This document shows, piece by piece, positions 49,119 to 60,200 of a DNA stretch of 64,000 bases. Numbering within the stretch: position 1 is the first letter of the stretch; each line of letters starts with the position of its first letter. Source of the DNA: Stramonita haemastoma (lineage: Eukaryota > Mollusca > Gastropoda > Neogastropoda > Muricidae). Location of the stretch: contig CM060323.1 in the NCBI GenBank assembly GCA_030674155.1, positions 4,735,072 to 4,799,071 on the forward strand, written 5' to 3'. The notes under the pieces are model-generated. The model was not told where the DNA came from. It did no database searches and saw only the letters and a list, made by a program, of their open reading frames with translations. The position numbers were made by a program, and so were the translations under genes.

Positions 49119-49990
49119 TAGTCTAATTGGATTGGATTGGTCTCCACGTCTGCTGGGCTATAAACAAGAAGATTGGATTGGATTGGACTCCACGTCTTTC
49201 TTTGCTTGTAAGTGTGTCAGTTTGGGAATGGATTGGATTGGACGCCACGTCTTTCTTTGCTTGTAAGTGTGTCAGTTTGGGATTGGATTGGACTTCACGT
49301 CTTTCTTTGCTTGTAAGTGTGTCAGTTTGGGATTGGATTGGATTGGACTCCACGTCTTTCTTTGCTTGTAAGTGTGTCAGTTTGGGATTGGATTGGACGC
49401 CACGTCTTTCTTTGCTTGTAAGTGTGTCAGTTTGGGATTGGATTGGACTCCACGTCTTTCTTTGCTTGTAAGTGTGTCAGTTTGGGATTGGATTGGACGC
49501 CACGTCTTTCTTTGCTTGTAAGTGTGTCAGTTTGGGATTGGATTGGACGCCACGTCTTTCTTTGCTTGTAAGTGTGTCAGTTTGGGATTGGATTGGACTC
49601 CACGTCTTTCTTTGCTTGTAAGTGTGTCAGTTTGGGATTGGATTGGACGCCACGTCTTTCTTTGCTTGTAAGTGTGTCAGTTTGGGATTGGATTGGACTC
49701 CACGTCTTTCTTTGCTTGTAAGTGTGTCAGTTTGGGATTGGATTGGACTCCACGTCTTTCTTTGCTTGTAAGTGTGTCAGTTTGGGATTGGATTGGACGC
49801 CACGTCTTTCTTTGCTTGTAAGTGTGTCAGTTTGGGATTGGATTGGACGCCACGTCTTTCTTTGCTTGTAAGTGTGTCAGTTTGGGATTGGATTGGACTC
49901 CACGTCTTTCTTTGCTTGTAAGTGTGTCAGTTTGGGATTGGATTGGATTGGACTCCACGTCTTTCTTTGCTTGTAAGTGTGTCAGTTTGG
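49119..49990 (+). repeat. 50-bp minisatellite derived from family D tail
   Basis: About 16 units of GATTGGATTGGACTCCACGT followed by CTTTCTTTGCTTGTAAGTGT and GTCAGTTTGG. The period is 50 bp, and two variants (ACTCC/ACGCC) alternate. The first unit is fused to a family D ending (GGGCTATAAACAAGAAGATT). Confidence 0.95.
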
Positions 49991-50128
49991 TAAGTTTTTC
50001 CATGAAAATCACCACACTCCGCTATTTCCATGTCTGTGTCTATCAGGGGGGATTCCACCCCTTACACCAGGGCATTGCTAAAAGTAGTGACAATAAAGTT
50101 AACCCTTCTCCCCCTGTGGCACAAACTA

Positions 50129-50999
50129 CAACTGCAAAACCACCACACTTCCATCTCCATTGGTGGAAGACCCCTTTGCAACCTCAGATTTGCAGATGAC
50201 ATTGACCTCATGGGCAGCAGCAAACAAGAACTGCAAATCCTCACAGACAGTCTAACAGATCGAGCGAGCGCATACGGCATGGAGGTCAGTACAGAGAAAT
50301 CAAAGATCATGGTCAACAGTGCAAGTAATGACATCACAGAAATAAAGATGAATGGAGAAATGCTGGAAGAGGTCAGCCAATTCAAATACTTAGGCTCCAT
50401 CCTAACAAAAGATGGCACATCAAACAATGCAGTGAAAGCCCGTATTGCAACAGCAACATCTGCTCTAGTCAGACTCGAGAGGATCATCAGAAGCAACAAT
50501 ATCAGCTTCTGCACCAAATACCACCTCTACAAATCCCTCGTGATATCTATCCTTCTAGTTGTGAATCATGGACTTTGACAGCAGAGTTAGAGAGGAGAAT
50601 CCAAGCATTCGAGAACAAGTGCCACAGAAGACTCCTCAAAATATCATACAAAGAACACAAGACCAATAACTATGTGAAAGAAGAAACCAAAAAGCGTGTG
50701 GGCCCCCAAGAGCCTTTGCTCTCCACCATAAAGAGGAGAAAGCTGATGTGGTTTGGTCACACCACAAGACACAACACCTTAGCAAAAACCATCTTGCAAG
50801 GAACAGTCGAGGGCAAGAGAAGAAGAGGCCGCCAAAAGAATTCATGGGTTGACAACATCAAAGACTGGACCGCCCAACCCCTGCAACACCTCCTACTAGC
50901 CACACAGTATCGTGAAGCATGGAAAAAGATCTCTTGTTGCGTCTTCTCTCATGTCCCCCCTACGTCCTTTGGGACATGAGACTGAGTGAGTGACAACTA
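50129..50999 (+). mobile_element. 5'-truncated LINE with RT C-terminus, frameshifted
   Basis: Encodes LRFADDIDLMGSSKQELQIL, FKYLGSILTKDGTSN and, after a one-base loss near 50563, CESWTL...FENKCHRRLLKISYKEHKT... KRRRGRQKNSWVDNIKDWT. This is the RT catalytic box and downstream region of an RTE-like LINE. AACTA flanks it on both sides (50124-50128 and 50995-50999). The same flanking sequence occurs without the LINE at about 52250-52275. Confidence 0.85.
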
Positions 51000-51349
51000 T
51001 GAAAAACCATGCCAAGGGAAGTCAAGTGACTCATTTTTTGATAGCTACTGATTTAAAAAAAAAAATTTAATATGATTACCTGATTTAGCTGCAGCAAAGT
51101 ATTTCTCCTGCATCTTGCAACAAACGAATTTGTTTTCAAGTACATGGTGTCATTTACTCACCCCCCAAAAATTGTAATGTCATATTAAATTAGACTGAAC
51201 CTCACCCAAAAAAAGACAGGGTTACACAAAACGGATGGCAAAATTATAAAAGATGAATAATGTATAAATAAATAATTAAATAAATAAATAAAAAACACTA
51301 AATAATGTATGCTCAAGGCAGAGGAGACTCCAATGCAGTTTAGGGTTTG

Positions 51350-51612
51350 TTTTAAGGAATCTGGTTTGGGTTTTATCTCATTTTATGCGTGATTGATGTG
51401 GCCTTTTTCTACAATGCGGTGCCTGTCCTGTGTTGACCATTATGGTTGACCAGGGCATTGATACAAGCAAGGACAAAAAAGGTGGTTTTATACCCCCGTT
51501 TTAATTTGTATATAGTCGAAACAGTTTTAATCGAGGTTATAATTTGACGAGGTGACAGCCCTGATATGGCCTCTGTGGTCGGCGGGGCTGAAAACAACAT
51601 ATTGGATTGGTC
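51350..51612 (+). repeat. Dispersed repeat family D
   Basis: Complete copy from AAGGAATCTGGTTTGGGTTT to GGGCTGAAAACAACATATTG-GATTGG. Confidence 0.85.
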
Positions 51613-51754
51613 AAAGCCTGTAGCGGAGTTGCTTCTCAGTTCCTGGTTGGTAGAATTTCAGGAAGCACACCCCTTCGCTCTGCTTCGACTTGTCCAGGCA
51701 TGCGAGTGGCAAGTCTGTGGTGGTGTGCAGTTTTCGTCGTTTTAACAGATAGGC

Positions 51755-52275
51755 AAGGACACATCCCTGATATGGCCTCTGTGGTCAGCTGGGCTGTAAA
51801 CAAGATTGGATTGGATTGGACTCCATGTCTTTCTTTGCTTGTAAGTGTGTCAGTTTGGGATTGGATTGGATTGGACTGCACGTCTTTCTTTGCTTGTAAG
51901 TGTGTCAGTTTGGGATTGGATTAGACTCCACGTCTTTCTTTGCTTGTAAGTGTGTCAGTTTGGTATGGATTGGATTGGACTCCACGTCTTTCTTTGCTTG
52001 TAAGTGTGTCAGTTTGGTATGGATTGGATTGGACTCCACGTCTTTCTTTGCTTGTAAGTGTGTCAGTTTGGGATTGGAGTGGACTCCACGTCTTTCTTTG
52101 CTTGTAAGTGTGTCAGTTTGGTAAGTTTTTCCATGAAAATCACCACAGTCCACTAATTCCATGTCTGTGTCTATCAGGGGGGATTCCACCCACAACACCA
52201 GGGCATTGCTAAAAGAAGTGACAGTAAAGTTAACCCTTCTCCCCCTGTGGCACTAACTAAAAACCATGCCAAGGG
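51755..52275 (+). repeat. Second 50-bp minisatellite locus and shared flank (duplicated)
   Basis: Family D end (GATATGGCCTCTGTGGTCAG) followed by six 50-bp units (51803-52122). The downstream flank is the same as at 49990-50128 (TTTTCCATGAAAATCACCAC, GGGGGGATTCCACCC) and then AAAACCATGCCAAGGGAAG, without the LINE. Confidence 0.92.
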
Positions 52276-52339
52276 AAGCAACTCATTTTTTTTTTTATAG
52301 CTACTAATTTTAAGAATAATTTAAACTGTAATTACTTAA

Positions 52340-52430
52340 GAGTTTTAGAATGTGATGAGGTGACAGCCCCGCTATAGCTTGTGTGGTTGGCGGGGCCAGA
52401 AACAGCAGGGTTGGGTTGGATTGGACACGG
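52340..52430 (+). repeat. Family D 3' end fragment
   Basis: GATGAGGTGACAGCCCCGCT ... GGTTGGATTGG. A shorter remnant is at about 52751-52800 (CCTGTGTGGTCAGCGGGGCT). Confidence 0.75.
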
Positions 52431-52804
52431 TGAGGTGTGAAATGAAGGGCACAGTGTGTGTACCTTTGTTCTGCAATGCCAGGAGTGTACCAGCTTAGGA
52501 GGACAGGAGGTAGGTCTCTTTTCTTTCTGCAGTGGTTTTTGGTTGGGTTTTGTTGTTGTTTTTCCATAGTTTTCTGTCTTTTTTTTTCTTCAAAATGCCA
52601 CGTCTCTTGAAAGATAAGAGAGTGATTATCTTTATAAGTTTATGGATGGGAGATTTTTTTTTTTTTTTTTTTCAATCCCGAGCTAGGGCTCTGAGATTCA
52701 CTAATGAGAAGATTTTACATATAATTATGTAACTGTTTGCCCATTATCAAGGTAGCCTGTGTGGTCAGCGGGGCTAAAAACAACTGGATTGGATTGGAAG
52801 GTAG

Positions 52805-53600
52805 CCACATTCCAACTTTGGGGGTGCTGTCTAAACGCACCACCATTATGCATGTTTAAAAATAAAAAATAAAAAATTTAAAGTTGTCATCCATTCCTGC
52901 CAGCTCAAAGGGCCTGCTCCTGTGAAAGGTGTAACAGGTTTTAACATACACATGTGTTAGATGTCTTGCTTAGCTATGAGTGTTCGTGGAGAGGAAGTGT
53001 GCTGTGCATTTTTTGAAGAGGCTCCCTGGAGGTAAAGGCTGTTTAAAAAAAAAACGCTGGCATTTAGCACATAATAAACAGGGCTGTCCTAGATTTTTTT
53101 TTTTTAATATGAAAGAGTGCGAGATTTGCTATATTTGAAGACAGTTTGTTTTCAGGTATCAAAATTTTTGTGATGTTTTGGTCCCTGCTCCTCCCGCCTT
53201 TCTTTTGGGGTGATGGTGGCTTTTGATCTGACAAGTTATGATAGAAGTAAAAAAAAAAAATTTTTTTTAAAAGGGGGGTGTGTGTGTGGAAACATTATTT
53301 AGGTTGATCCCACCCAACGTGGTTTTTTAAATTATTATTCATTTGCAGTACTGCAGGGTTTTTCAGCATTGCAGAGTAATCATTATGCAAGTGTTGCTGT
53401 TCTGATCACGTTTTCTGATATAATTTGGCACTTTTTCTTTGTTCACATGTGATTTTTTTTTTGTTTCTTGGTTACAGCTCTGAGGTTTACCAATGATGAT
53501 ATTTTGCGTAGTTGACCATTTGCCCTCCATTAAGGTAGCTGCATTTGGACTTTGGGGATGATGCCTAAACATGACACCAGTGCATGCATTTTAAAAAAAT
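52805..53600. other. Intergenic sequence with SINE debris
   Basis: GTAGCCACATTCCAACTTTG and a related GTAGCTGCATTTGGACTTTG at about 53533 mark two old copies of one repeat. No gene seen. Confidence 0.4.
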
Positions 53601-53604
53601 ACTT

Positions 53605-53855
53605 TTTCATCTGTTCCTACTGGCATGCAATGGCCTACCCTTCCAAAAGGTGGAACAGGTTATAACATGTATGCAAAATTTTCTGTTTGTTCACAGAACC
53701 TCAATTTTGTCTCATTCAAAGGATCTTTATGGGAGTGGAGTTGGTACTGATATTTTTAACTCCAGGGAAATAATTCTAACAGGTAGTGGGTAGTGGGTCA
53801 AACCCGGGCCATCAGACTGCAAGCCCAGTGTTCTCCCACTGGGCTGTCCTGCCAG
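53605..53855 (-). mobile_element. Diverged SINE (inverted)
   Basis: Follows the family A order in reverse: CATCTGTTCCTACTGGCATG, TTGTCTCATTCAAAGGATCT, TTTTTAACTCCAGGGAAATA, CAAACCCGGGCC (box B inverse), GGGCTGTCCTGCC. Confidence 0.7.
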
Positions 53856-53999
53856 CCTCCAGCATGCTACAGTTATGATCCTGCACTTTGTTCTTTGTTC
53901 ACACGGGATGATCTGGTACCATGTCTTAGCTTACAGTGGTTTGGTTTTGTTTATAATGCGGAACCCTTGCTAACATGGAAGTATTCACTTTGTGATGCT

Positions 54000-54660
54000 T
54001 GTGTTCTGAGTGGGTTTATGTCCACAGGAGCCACTAGTCTGAAAGGATATTGGTTTTTTTCAGTGCAATTGTTGGAATCTGCATGCTTTTATTAACACCT
54101 TGCACATTATTAAAAAAAAAAAGTTTTCCAGTCAACTTTTCTTTTTTCATTTTTCTATTGGTTCCTTTGCCTGTAATTATTCAACAAGTCTGATGTTTGC
54201 ATACTTTTACAGTTACTGCAGACAATGTGGGATTTATGAATGTTTGTGGGGGGGGGGGGGGTCTTTTTTTTTGTTGTTCTGTGTACATGACAGTTTTTAG
54301 TTTGCACATGTGTTTATCTCAAAGCCTCAGTGATTTGAATAGGGTCACTATACTGAATGCAAGTTTATATCATGTGAAAAAAAAAGAGCTGTTTTTGTGG
54401 AAAGAAATGAAACATTTTAACAACTCAAAACTGGGCTGTCATATCTGGCCTTGAAATAAGATGACATAGTTTCTTGTGTAACCAATATTACAGATGTGTG
54501 GGGTAGGGGTGGAGGAATTGTAATGGTGGTAGTTATTTCTAACTTAAGATTTCAGGTGTGATGAGGTAAAGTATATAGACAGGTTTGCTAGGGTACCTAG
54601 AAGATAGAAGGTGGTAGGTATATGTGGCAGTTGTGGGAAATAATCCAGTTTTTTTTTTTT
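54000..54660. other. Intergenic sequence, no feature recognised
   Basis: Homopolymer-rich AT sequence without coding-like frames. Confidence 0.45.
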
Positions 54661-54668
54661 TTTTAAAT

Positions 54669-54996
54669 TCTTTTATTTTGAGGATAATGGAATAAGCATT
54701 CATGTACTTTTTTTTTTTTTTTTACATCCAGTCCCCGTGTGTATGCAGTTTTGTTGGTTTTGTCATCCATTCCAACACGATGGCCTACTCTTCCAAAAAA
54801 GCGGAACAGGTTTTAACATGTGCACAGGATGTTCTGCATGTGTTCGTAAACAGGACCTCAGCTAATAGTCTCATCCAAAGGATTTTGGGGTAATGGAGTT
54901 GGCACTGATGTTAACTCCATAGGAAAAAATCTTCAGTGAGATTCAGCACAGCACATCACGGGGGCATCACTGTGACCACCAGGCTACCCCGTCCCC
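54669..54996 (-). mobile_element. SINE, family A (inverted)
   Basis: Tail TTTTGAGGATAATGGAATAA at left, CATCCAGTCCCCGTGTGTAT, core inverse GTCTCATCCAAAGGATTTTG, head CCACCAGGCTACCCCGTCCC at right. The box B region is degraded. Confidence 0.8.
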
Positions 54997-55180
54997 AGTG
55001 AGGAAGAGGGTAAGTTTGGCAGGTGAAAGATGCCGGGGGACAGAGGAACCGCCTTTGTCTTGCATGCTGTTCATCAGATGGGCAAAGTTCACCCCCTTCC
55101 TCCATCATAGAAGGGAAATAACCACCTATCACTACCCCCCCCTCCTCCCCTCATGTCAGTGGTTACATTATCTAATTATT

Positions 55181-55490
55181 TACCTTTTACAATTTAGCCC
55201 TGACACCTGGTAGGTAATGAACAGTACTGCACAGTCTGTTACTAGTGTTATCAACCCATGTGTTCACATTCCTAGCACTAGAGGTAGGTTACTACCAATA
55301 GTTACTAGGGCTAGGAATGTGAACACATGGGTTATCAACCCATGGGTTATCAATGTAATCAACCCATGTGTTCACATTCCTAGTTACTAGTGCTAGGAAT
55401 GTGAACACGAGGGTTGATAACACTAGTAACTGACCTCCTTCCAGTACTTTTCATTACCTACCGTGTGTCGGGGCTAAATCTGAAAGGGTA
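55181..55490. mobile_element. 310-bp foldback (MITE-like) element
   Basis: Left end TACCTTTTACAATTTAGCCC (55181-55200) pairs with the right end GGGCTAAATCTGAAAGGGTA (55471-55490). Arms extend about 100 bp, including GGTAGGTAATGA and ACTAGTGTTATCAACCC. The centre holds further copies of CCATGTGTTCACATTCCTAG in both orientations. No ORF. Confidence 0.85.
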
Positions 55491-55609
55491 GATAGATAGA
55501 TAGATAGATAGATCAACTACTCACTGACATTAGGGGGAGGGGGAGAAAGTGATAGATGGCTATTTCCTTTTTCTGTTGGAGGAGGAAAACTTTGCAAACT
55601 TGATGAACA

Positions 55610-56120
55610 GCATGCAAACCAGGCCACCCACCCCTAGGCCCTGTTTACCCCCCCCCCCCCCCACCCCTAGGCCCTGTTTACCCCATCCCCCCACCCCTAG
55701 GCCCTGTTTACCCCATCCCCCCACCCCTAGGTCAGGTTTACCCCACCCCCCGGCTGTATTTTCATTGGTGGAAAATGCAGTGTGGAGGGGAGGTGGATAG
55801 GTGGGGTAAATCTGACCTAGGGGTGGGGGGATTTACCCCACCTACCCATCCACCTCCCAGGTGCTCCCCTCCACACTGCATTTTCCACCAATGAAAATAC
55901 AGCCGAGTAGTGGGGTAAACCTGACCTTGGGGTGGGAGGGAGGAGGGTAAGCAGGGCTTAGGGGTGGGAGGGAGGAGGGTAAGCAGGGCTTAGGGGTGGG
56001 AGGGAGGAGGGTAAGCAGGGCTTAGGGGTGGGAGGGAGGAGGGTAAGCAGGGCTTAGGGTGGGAGGGAGGAGGGTAAGCAGGGGTGGGAGGGTAAACAGG
56101 GCTTAGGGGTGGGTGGGAGG
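55610..56120. repeat. Inverted repeat with tandem arms
   Basis: The left arm has four units of CCCCACCCCTAGGCCCTGTT. The right arm has about six units of GGGTAAGCAGGGCTTAGGGG. Between them GTATTTTCATTGGTGGAAAA (about 55755) and its inverse (about 55889) pair around a centre near 55822. The shared motif is a block ending GGTAAAC/GTTTACC. Confidence 0.85.
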
Positions 56121-56209
56121 GAGGGCCTCTTCTTGCAAACTGTAATACATGTGCATCCCTGCTATGGTCCCACCTCTGACCCTCCTTCCTTCCTCCCTCC
56201 TTCAGGCCC

Positions 56210-57990
56210 AAAGCTGTGTCAGTTACTGATGTCCTCTTGGTTCCAAGGCTGCATTGACATGGTGTTATGTTGTAACAGGTTATGTTGAGATTGCCTCCAG
56301 CCAGGACAAGCTCTTAACACAACAACCTGCACTCTCCTTTGATGAAAGGAGCACAAAACCTCTGAAGTTGGAGTAGGGCTGCTTATATAGCAAGATACTT
56401 GACAGCATGCAGCCATACTGGTAAACTTTTCACCCAGTCTATACTAGCTATCTCACAGTACAGTGTGTACTGTTTTGCTTATTTCTAAAAGATGAAATAA
56501 TAAAAATTATTTCATCTTTTAGAAATAAGCAAAACGGTACACACTGTTCTGTGAGATAGCTAGTACACACAGTATGTACTGTTTTGCTTATTTCTAAAAG
56601 ATGAAATAATAAAATCGGGTATTTTATTATTTCATCTTTTAGAAATAAGCAAAAACAGTACACAGCACTATCTCACAGTACAGTGTGTACTTTTTTGCTT
56701 ATTTCTAAAAGATGAAATAAAGTTTTATTATTTCATCTTTTAGAAATAAGCAAAAACAGTACACACTGTACTGTGAGATAGCTGGTACACACTGGGTGAA
56801 AAGTTTACCTGTATGGCTGCATGCTGTCGAGTACCTCACCATGCAGCCAGCCATACTCCAACTTCAGAGGTTTTGCTCTTTCTGTAACCTTTAGCACTCT
56901 GCAATCTTTGGGGACTGATTTTCTCTGTCTTTGCAATTTTTTTCCAATGAGCAAAAATCATGAGCACCTACTCATTTAGAACTGATGTATTGATGTGGAT
57001 GTATTTTTACTGTTTTTGCATTTTAATAAAGGAATGGATGAGGAATGTTTTCATATACGGCAATGTGTTCATGCACGTTTTGACAATGAAAAAAATAAAA
57101 CTGAAAAACAAAACCGGAAACGTGTCGACTTACTATTTTTTCACTTTGAGTGGAGGTGGTGGTTTTTTACTTTGAGTGGAGGTGTTGTTTTTTTAGTGCA
57201 ATCTACCAAACTGTTGTACTTCAGTCACAAAGAAAACGATTATTTCATCTTTTAGAAATAAGCAAAACACTTATTCCTCAGAAATACCTCGAGGCATCTC
57301 CTTTGGACCAAAAGGTTCTGTGAAATTGATTGGCGATCAATTTTCATGGCAACTCAGAACATCATCTTCACAATCATCATCTACCAGACTGAGGCACTTC
57401 AGTCAATTACAAAGTGATGATTTCGTCGGTCATAACAAATAACAGTTTTCCCTCAGAAATACCATCAGCCAGCGACAAATATTTACGGCCACTTCAGGCA
57501 TCGTATTCGCGATCATCATTGATCTGAGCAGAGTCAGATTCGATGGATATTTCCAGCAAAATCAGTGTCCACCATTTTGGAGTTAAACAAATCCCGAAAA
57601 TTGATTTTTACTTTTCAAAAATTCACTGTCGCATGTTGTGTTGAAGAAAATGCAAATGGCAGACAGCACAGGAAGCTTCAGCCTCGTTTTGAAAGGGAAG
57701 TGACTGTGCTGCCATTATTAGTAACGGAAACTGTGCTGATAAGCCGCGAAATTTGAACACCCTATGTTGGGCAACATGGGCCTGTAGATGCAAGGGAAAT
57801 ATCTGTTCTGCAGAGTGCTAAAGGTTCATGAAAGGAGAGTGCAGGTTGTTGTGCTGAGAGCTTGTCCTGGCTGAAGACAAACTCAACATAACCTGTTACA
57901 ACACAACACCATGTTAAATAATGCAGACCCTGGCACTTACCTGACATCAGTAACTGGCACAGCTTTTGGCCTCGCCTGGGTCCCTGCTAA
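56210..57990. repeat. 1.75-kb nested foldback region
   Basis: Outer arms of about 140 bp, 56210-56345 and 57815-57990, are inverted copies (AACAGGTTATGTTGAG...CAGCCAGGACAAGCTCT). A middle pair is 56375-56425 / 56800-56850 (ATGCAGCCATAC). The core (56450-56790) has three palindromes made of GTACTGTTTTGCTTATTTCT / AAAAGATGAAATAAT and inverse, so it can form several stacked hairpins. A lone further copy of the motif is at 57240-57268. Confidence 0.88.
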
Positions 57991-58238
57991 AACAAAAACA
58001 CACACAACAAAGATGGGGTTTTTTTTTCCTTTAGTAAGACCTCAATATTTACAAATGATTCTCATTTCAAAAGACAATAAATCGAGCCAGGGTCAAAACA
58101 GCTTCAGACTGATCTCTTATCTGTAGACAGAAGACTTCTTCCTCCTCTTCTGATACTTTTCCATTACTTACCAGTCTGGTTATCACAGTCTTGTTTCAGT
58201 GTCTCCTCTTCCAATGGTTCGGGCAATACAGTCATCAT
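57762..58238 (-). CDS. Candidate small 3-exon gene (minus strand), unidentified
   Basis: Three exons join in phase on the minus strand: 58238-58172 (ATG ATG start, MMTVLPEPLEEETLKQDCDN..., donor ACTG|GTAAGT), 57986-57941 (acceptor TTGTTTTAG|CAGGG, GTQARPKAVPVTDV, donor CAG|GTAAGT) and 57870-57762 (acceptor TTTGTCTTCAG|CC, QDKLSAQQPALSFHEPLALC... to TAG). The product would be 73 residues with no recognised domain. Two consensus GTAAGT donors are the main support. Alternatively these are internal exons of a larger transcript, or chance. Confidence 0.25.
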
Positions 58239-58540
58239 TCAAATGTCTCATATAAATGATTTGGTAGCATAAGTCGCTCACTAATAAAACCCTAAACAAA
58301 ACAGTAAATACCCCAAATATCGACATTTGAAAATCACAAAAATGCTGGCAATGTTCATACCCCCACATTTACCTAAACTATGGTCATGCTTAAATGATAT
58401 GATTTTTTTTTTAAATCAACATTCTAAAAGTGTGCTACTTGAACAATGGAGGAAGAACAGTATTGGTACACAACGGTTGCAACATTTCAAGAAAATAAAA
58501 ATACCTGAAGAAAACTTGAGAGATAGGAGTGAAACCTTAC

Positions 58541-58598
58541 CAGGACCCGGCATATTTTTGTTTCAGTACTTTAGCAAAGGATATTCTCAACAATTTCA
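58541..58598 (-). CDS. Candidate exon (minus strand)
   Basis: Minus strand: acceptor GAGTTATCAG, open KLLRISFAKVLKQKYAGS, donor CCTG|GTAAGG. Its phase does not join neatly to the neighbouring candidates. Confidence 0.18.
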
Positions 58599-58849
58599 CT
58601 GATAACTCACATCTCAATGTAAACAAACATATGTCCATCAAAAGCTTGTGTTCACAGAATGACAACCCTACTCTTGATTTTCTTTTCTTCTAAGAACATT
58701 TTTTAAAAATCTGGTCTTAAAAAAAAAGAAGACGTCACTTTTTTCTTTTTTTTAAACAGAACTGAAGGCAAATACCAGTATTAAAAAAGGGTGAAGGTGT
58801 TCTACAAATCTATGTGGTCATTGGGGTGCAAGGTGTCAGAGACTTCAGC

Positions 58850-59065
58850 TTCTCCAGGCGCCAGCATATTGTGAGCAGCACCCATCTCTCCCTCGCTACT
58901 CTAGCTTCCCTGACCCTGAAGATGGCAGATACCCATTTACAGCTGGGTGAACAAGGGGACTATACTGAAACCAAGGCACATGAACGGTCACCCATCCACA
59001 TAGTAACCATGCTCAATGCTGCAGGGGAGCGAGTGCTCTGACCACTAAGCTATCCTCTCCCCTAG
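58850..59065 (-). mobile_element. Possible tRNA/5S-like SINE head (inverted)
   Basis: Inverse begins GGGGAGAGGATAGCTTAGTG-GTCAGAGCACTCG (box A-like). It continues GGTTACTATGTGGATGGGTG-ACCG, which resembles the 3' part of 5S rRNA. Relation to the other SINEs is unclear. Confidence 0.35.
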
Positions 59066-59307
59066 TAATACTGGAGACAAAATTCATCAAGGAAGCACTG
59101 AGGAACGTCTGGAAGAGAGACAGAGATAACTGAAACTAGACACTAAAGTCTGACCTGCTTCAAAGGGATCATAAAGAGTATCGCAGTGGTAGTGATTGAA
59201 AGGTTTGCAACAAAGACCTGCAACACAGGACAGAAACCAAAAAAAAGGAACATTGTCTGAAGTAAACTGTGACTAGAGAAGCCCTTTTACACAGTACAAC
59301 CCCTTAC

Positions 59308-59387
59308 CTGGGCTCCACTAACAACCAAGTTGCAGACCACAACACCTGGCTGAGAGACCAGGGAGAAGGGGGAGTGGGCAGGCTGTC
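59308..59387 (-). CDS. Candidate exon (minus strand)
   Basis: Minus strand: acceptor TGTGTGTTCAG, 80 bp open in two frames (e.g. GQPAHSPFSLVSQPGVVVCN), donor CCCAG|GTAAGG. Good splice signals but no recognised product. Confidence 0.22.
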
Positions 59388-59519
59388 CTGAACACACACA
59401 GGGAAAGACACAGTGGATGCCTGCCTGCCTATTGTCTGTTTTTTCAGTGCTAGGAAGGATGGATGGAAATACGATTAAATACTCCAACATGAAATTATTG
59501 ACACAGTAATTCACTTACT

Positions 59520-60163
59520 TTTGATTACATGGTCAAGATTATTCAGTCGTTGTCTTTCATCCTGTAATTTTATCGTCATCCTCATCTAGTACACAGTCAC
59601 GGAACTAAATCACAAAGAAAAGATCTAGTACATCAATAAGAGTATGTTGACACTAAAAAAAAACCTAAAAACCCAAAACAATGCTAACAACAAATCACGA
59701 GAGTAATAGGCTTCTGATAAATGAATTACCGAACACCATCTGTTCTTTCCTCCATGATTTTAAAAGTATGTTCATAAATGTTGTACACTCACACACACAC
59801 AATATGCAAGAATCACATCCACATGCATGTGCACATTTGCACACAGTCTCCAATAGGCTTAAATGTTGCAAGCATTACTACATAACCTGAATCCATTACT
59901 GTCAAACCGACTGACAGACAAATGTGGAAAAGCATAGACGAAGAGAATAAACACATCTATATATATAAAGGTCATACTAAATCTGATTTTGTTCAACACC
60001 AAAGTTTTTTTTATGAGCCATTAAAAATGCAAACAAAAAGCAAAACTCCCTTACATAATGCAATTTCTCAAATACTCGTTCTTCCCAGACCCCCCAGATA
60101 TGCAGACAGATATACCCACTCATATGCACACATACACACTGCATCTGAATAAAATTTTAAATG

Positions 60164-60200
<37 letters not shown>

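Noticed and set aside
49123..50015. Repetitive protein-like frames (SLLVSVSVWDWIGLD..., KERRGVQSNP...) in the minisatellite
   Set aside because: The 50-bp unit is not a multiple of three and the stretch is a non-coding tandem repeat that happens to lack stops.
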